This document shows positions 6,982 to 7,502 of a stretch of DNA of 7,502 nucleotides, piece by piece. Positions within the stretch are counted from its first letter, which is position 1. Every line of letters starts with the position of its first letter. The stretch covers positions 1-7,502 of the forward strand of contig NCCR01000268.1 of NCBI GenBank assembly GCA_002279765.1, in the 5' to 3' direction. This stretch comes from Verrucomicrobia bacterium 12-59-8. GTDB lineage: Bacteria > Verrucomicrobiota > Verrucomicrobiae > Verrucomicrobiales > Verrucomicrobiaceae. The position numbers and the translations under genes were made by a program. The notes under the pieces were generated by a model. It saw only the letters and a program-made list of their open reading frames with translations. It was not told the origin of the DNA and ran no database searches.

Positions 6982-7502
6982 ATGCTCCCATCTCTCAACC
7001 AGCTCAAACTTCCCGACCCTTGGCAGCATCAGGCGGTGAATTTGCTGCGCTCGGGTTGTGATGTGGTGGTGAGTGCGCCGACCGGGGCAGGGAAGACGTA
7101 TATTTTTGAGCTGCTGCATCAAGGACGGCATTTGCATGGGCAGGCGATCTACACGGTGCCGACGCGGGCGCTGGCGAATGACAAGTATGCGGAGTGGAAA
7201 GAGGCGAAGTGGAATGTGGGCATCGCCACGGGGGACATCGCGGAGAATGTGGATGCGCCTGTCGTCGTAGCCACATTGGAGACGCAGATCGAGCGACTCG
7301 TCCGTGGCGAAGGTCCGGCGCTGCTGGTGATTGATGAATATCAGATGATTTCGGATCACTCCCGTGGTGCGAACTACGAGGCGGCCATCGCCCTGGCGCC
7401 GCAGGACACGCGCCTGCTGCTGCTGAGCGGCTCTGTGGCGAATCCGGAAGATATCGCGGCATGGCTGGTGAATCTGGGACGCAAGGCGGAAGTGGTGATG
7501 AC
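6982..7502 (+). CDS. Ski2-like DEAD/DEAH-box helicase, N-terminal part, cut by window end
   Basis: 173 complete codons are visible. The start resembles Ski2-type helicases: LPDPWQHQAVNLL (10-22), motif I APTGAGKT (32-39), motif Ia PTRAL (60-64), TGD (83-85), a TLETQ segment (98-102), motif II DEYQ (118-121), and SGSVANPEDIAAW (149-161) where Ski2 proteins have SAT...N. This is an ATP-dependent RNA or DNA unwinding enzyme; the second RecA domain is beyond the window. I chose the ATG at 6982 because motif-bearing sequence begins 10 residues later, as is usual in compact bacterial forms. An in-frame ATG at 6892 would add 30 residues and has GGGAG 11 nt upstream, but its codons look atypical and it would overlap the small lipoprotein region on the other strand. 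Confidence 0.88.
   Translation, partial: MLPSLNQLKLPDPWQHQAVNLLRSGCDVVVSAPTGAGKTYIFELLHQGRHLHGQAIYTVPTRALANDKYAEWKEAKWNVGIATGDIAENVDAPVVVATLETQIERLVRGEGPALLVIDEYQMISDHSRGANYEAAIALAPQDTRLLLLSGSVANPEDIAAWLVNLGRKAEVVM

Noticed and set aside
6946..7462. Minus-strand frames opposite the helicase
   Set aside because: The plus strand carries ordered helicase motifs I, Ia, II and III; the minus frames are Arg/Pro/His-rich shadows.
1..7502. Defence island, CRISPR array, prophage or toxin-antitoxin system
   Set aside because: No spaced direct repeats, integrase, transposase, Cas or toxin-antitoxin pair was seen. The helicase and HD-domain proteins alone, each in its own transcription unit, are not enough to claim a defence system.

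Overview
The window is about 7.5 kb of GC-rich bacterial DNA. It most resembles a member of the Verrucomicrobiota (Verrucomicrobiaceae/Prosthecobacter-like). This is an inference from three things: a giant beta-rich envelope protein of a type I associate with the Planctomycetes-Verrucomicrobia group, a short CATTCGT-type heptamer repeat that I recall as common in that phylum, and the overall codon use. No database search was possible.

Layout. (1) Positions 2-4414, plus strand: the 3' part of a very large gene whose start lies upstream of the window. It encodes at least 1470 residues: the end of one beta-domain/membrane-helix module, a block of hydrophobic helices, a second signal-peptide-like segment coded by a heptamer repeat, about 800 residues of beta-rich sequence, a coiled coil, an Asn/Ser/Gly- then Pro/Ala-rich linker, and a second copy of the beta-domain/membrane-helix module. 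(2) Positions 4403-4487: a long, near-perfect inverted repeat filling the gap between two converging genes and containing the giant gene's stop codon. (3) Positions 4491-6002, minus strand: a tight two-gene unit, an EpsC-type serine O-acetyltransferase followed 3 nt later by a SprT-like zinc metallopeptidase-domain protein. (4) Positions 6129-6764, plus strand: an HD-superfamily predicted phosphohydrolase (COG4339-like), divergent from epsC. (5) Around 6754-6861, minus strand: a probable very small lipoprotein. (6) From 6982 to the window end, plus strand: the N-terminal third or so of a Ski2-like DEAD/DEAH helicase, cut by the window edge.

The genes do not form one obvious pathway. The epsC-sprT pair is probably co-transcribed; the rest look like independent units. 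The most interesting material is in the giant gene (internal module duplication, heptamer repeat at the module junction, strand-composition shift, a lone autotransporter-like repeat motif) and in the palindromic element after it. I see no CRISPR array, tRNA, rRNA, transposase or phage gene, and no evidence of a defence system.
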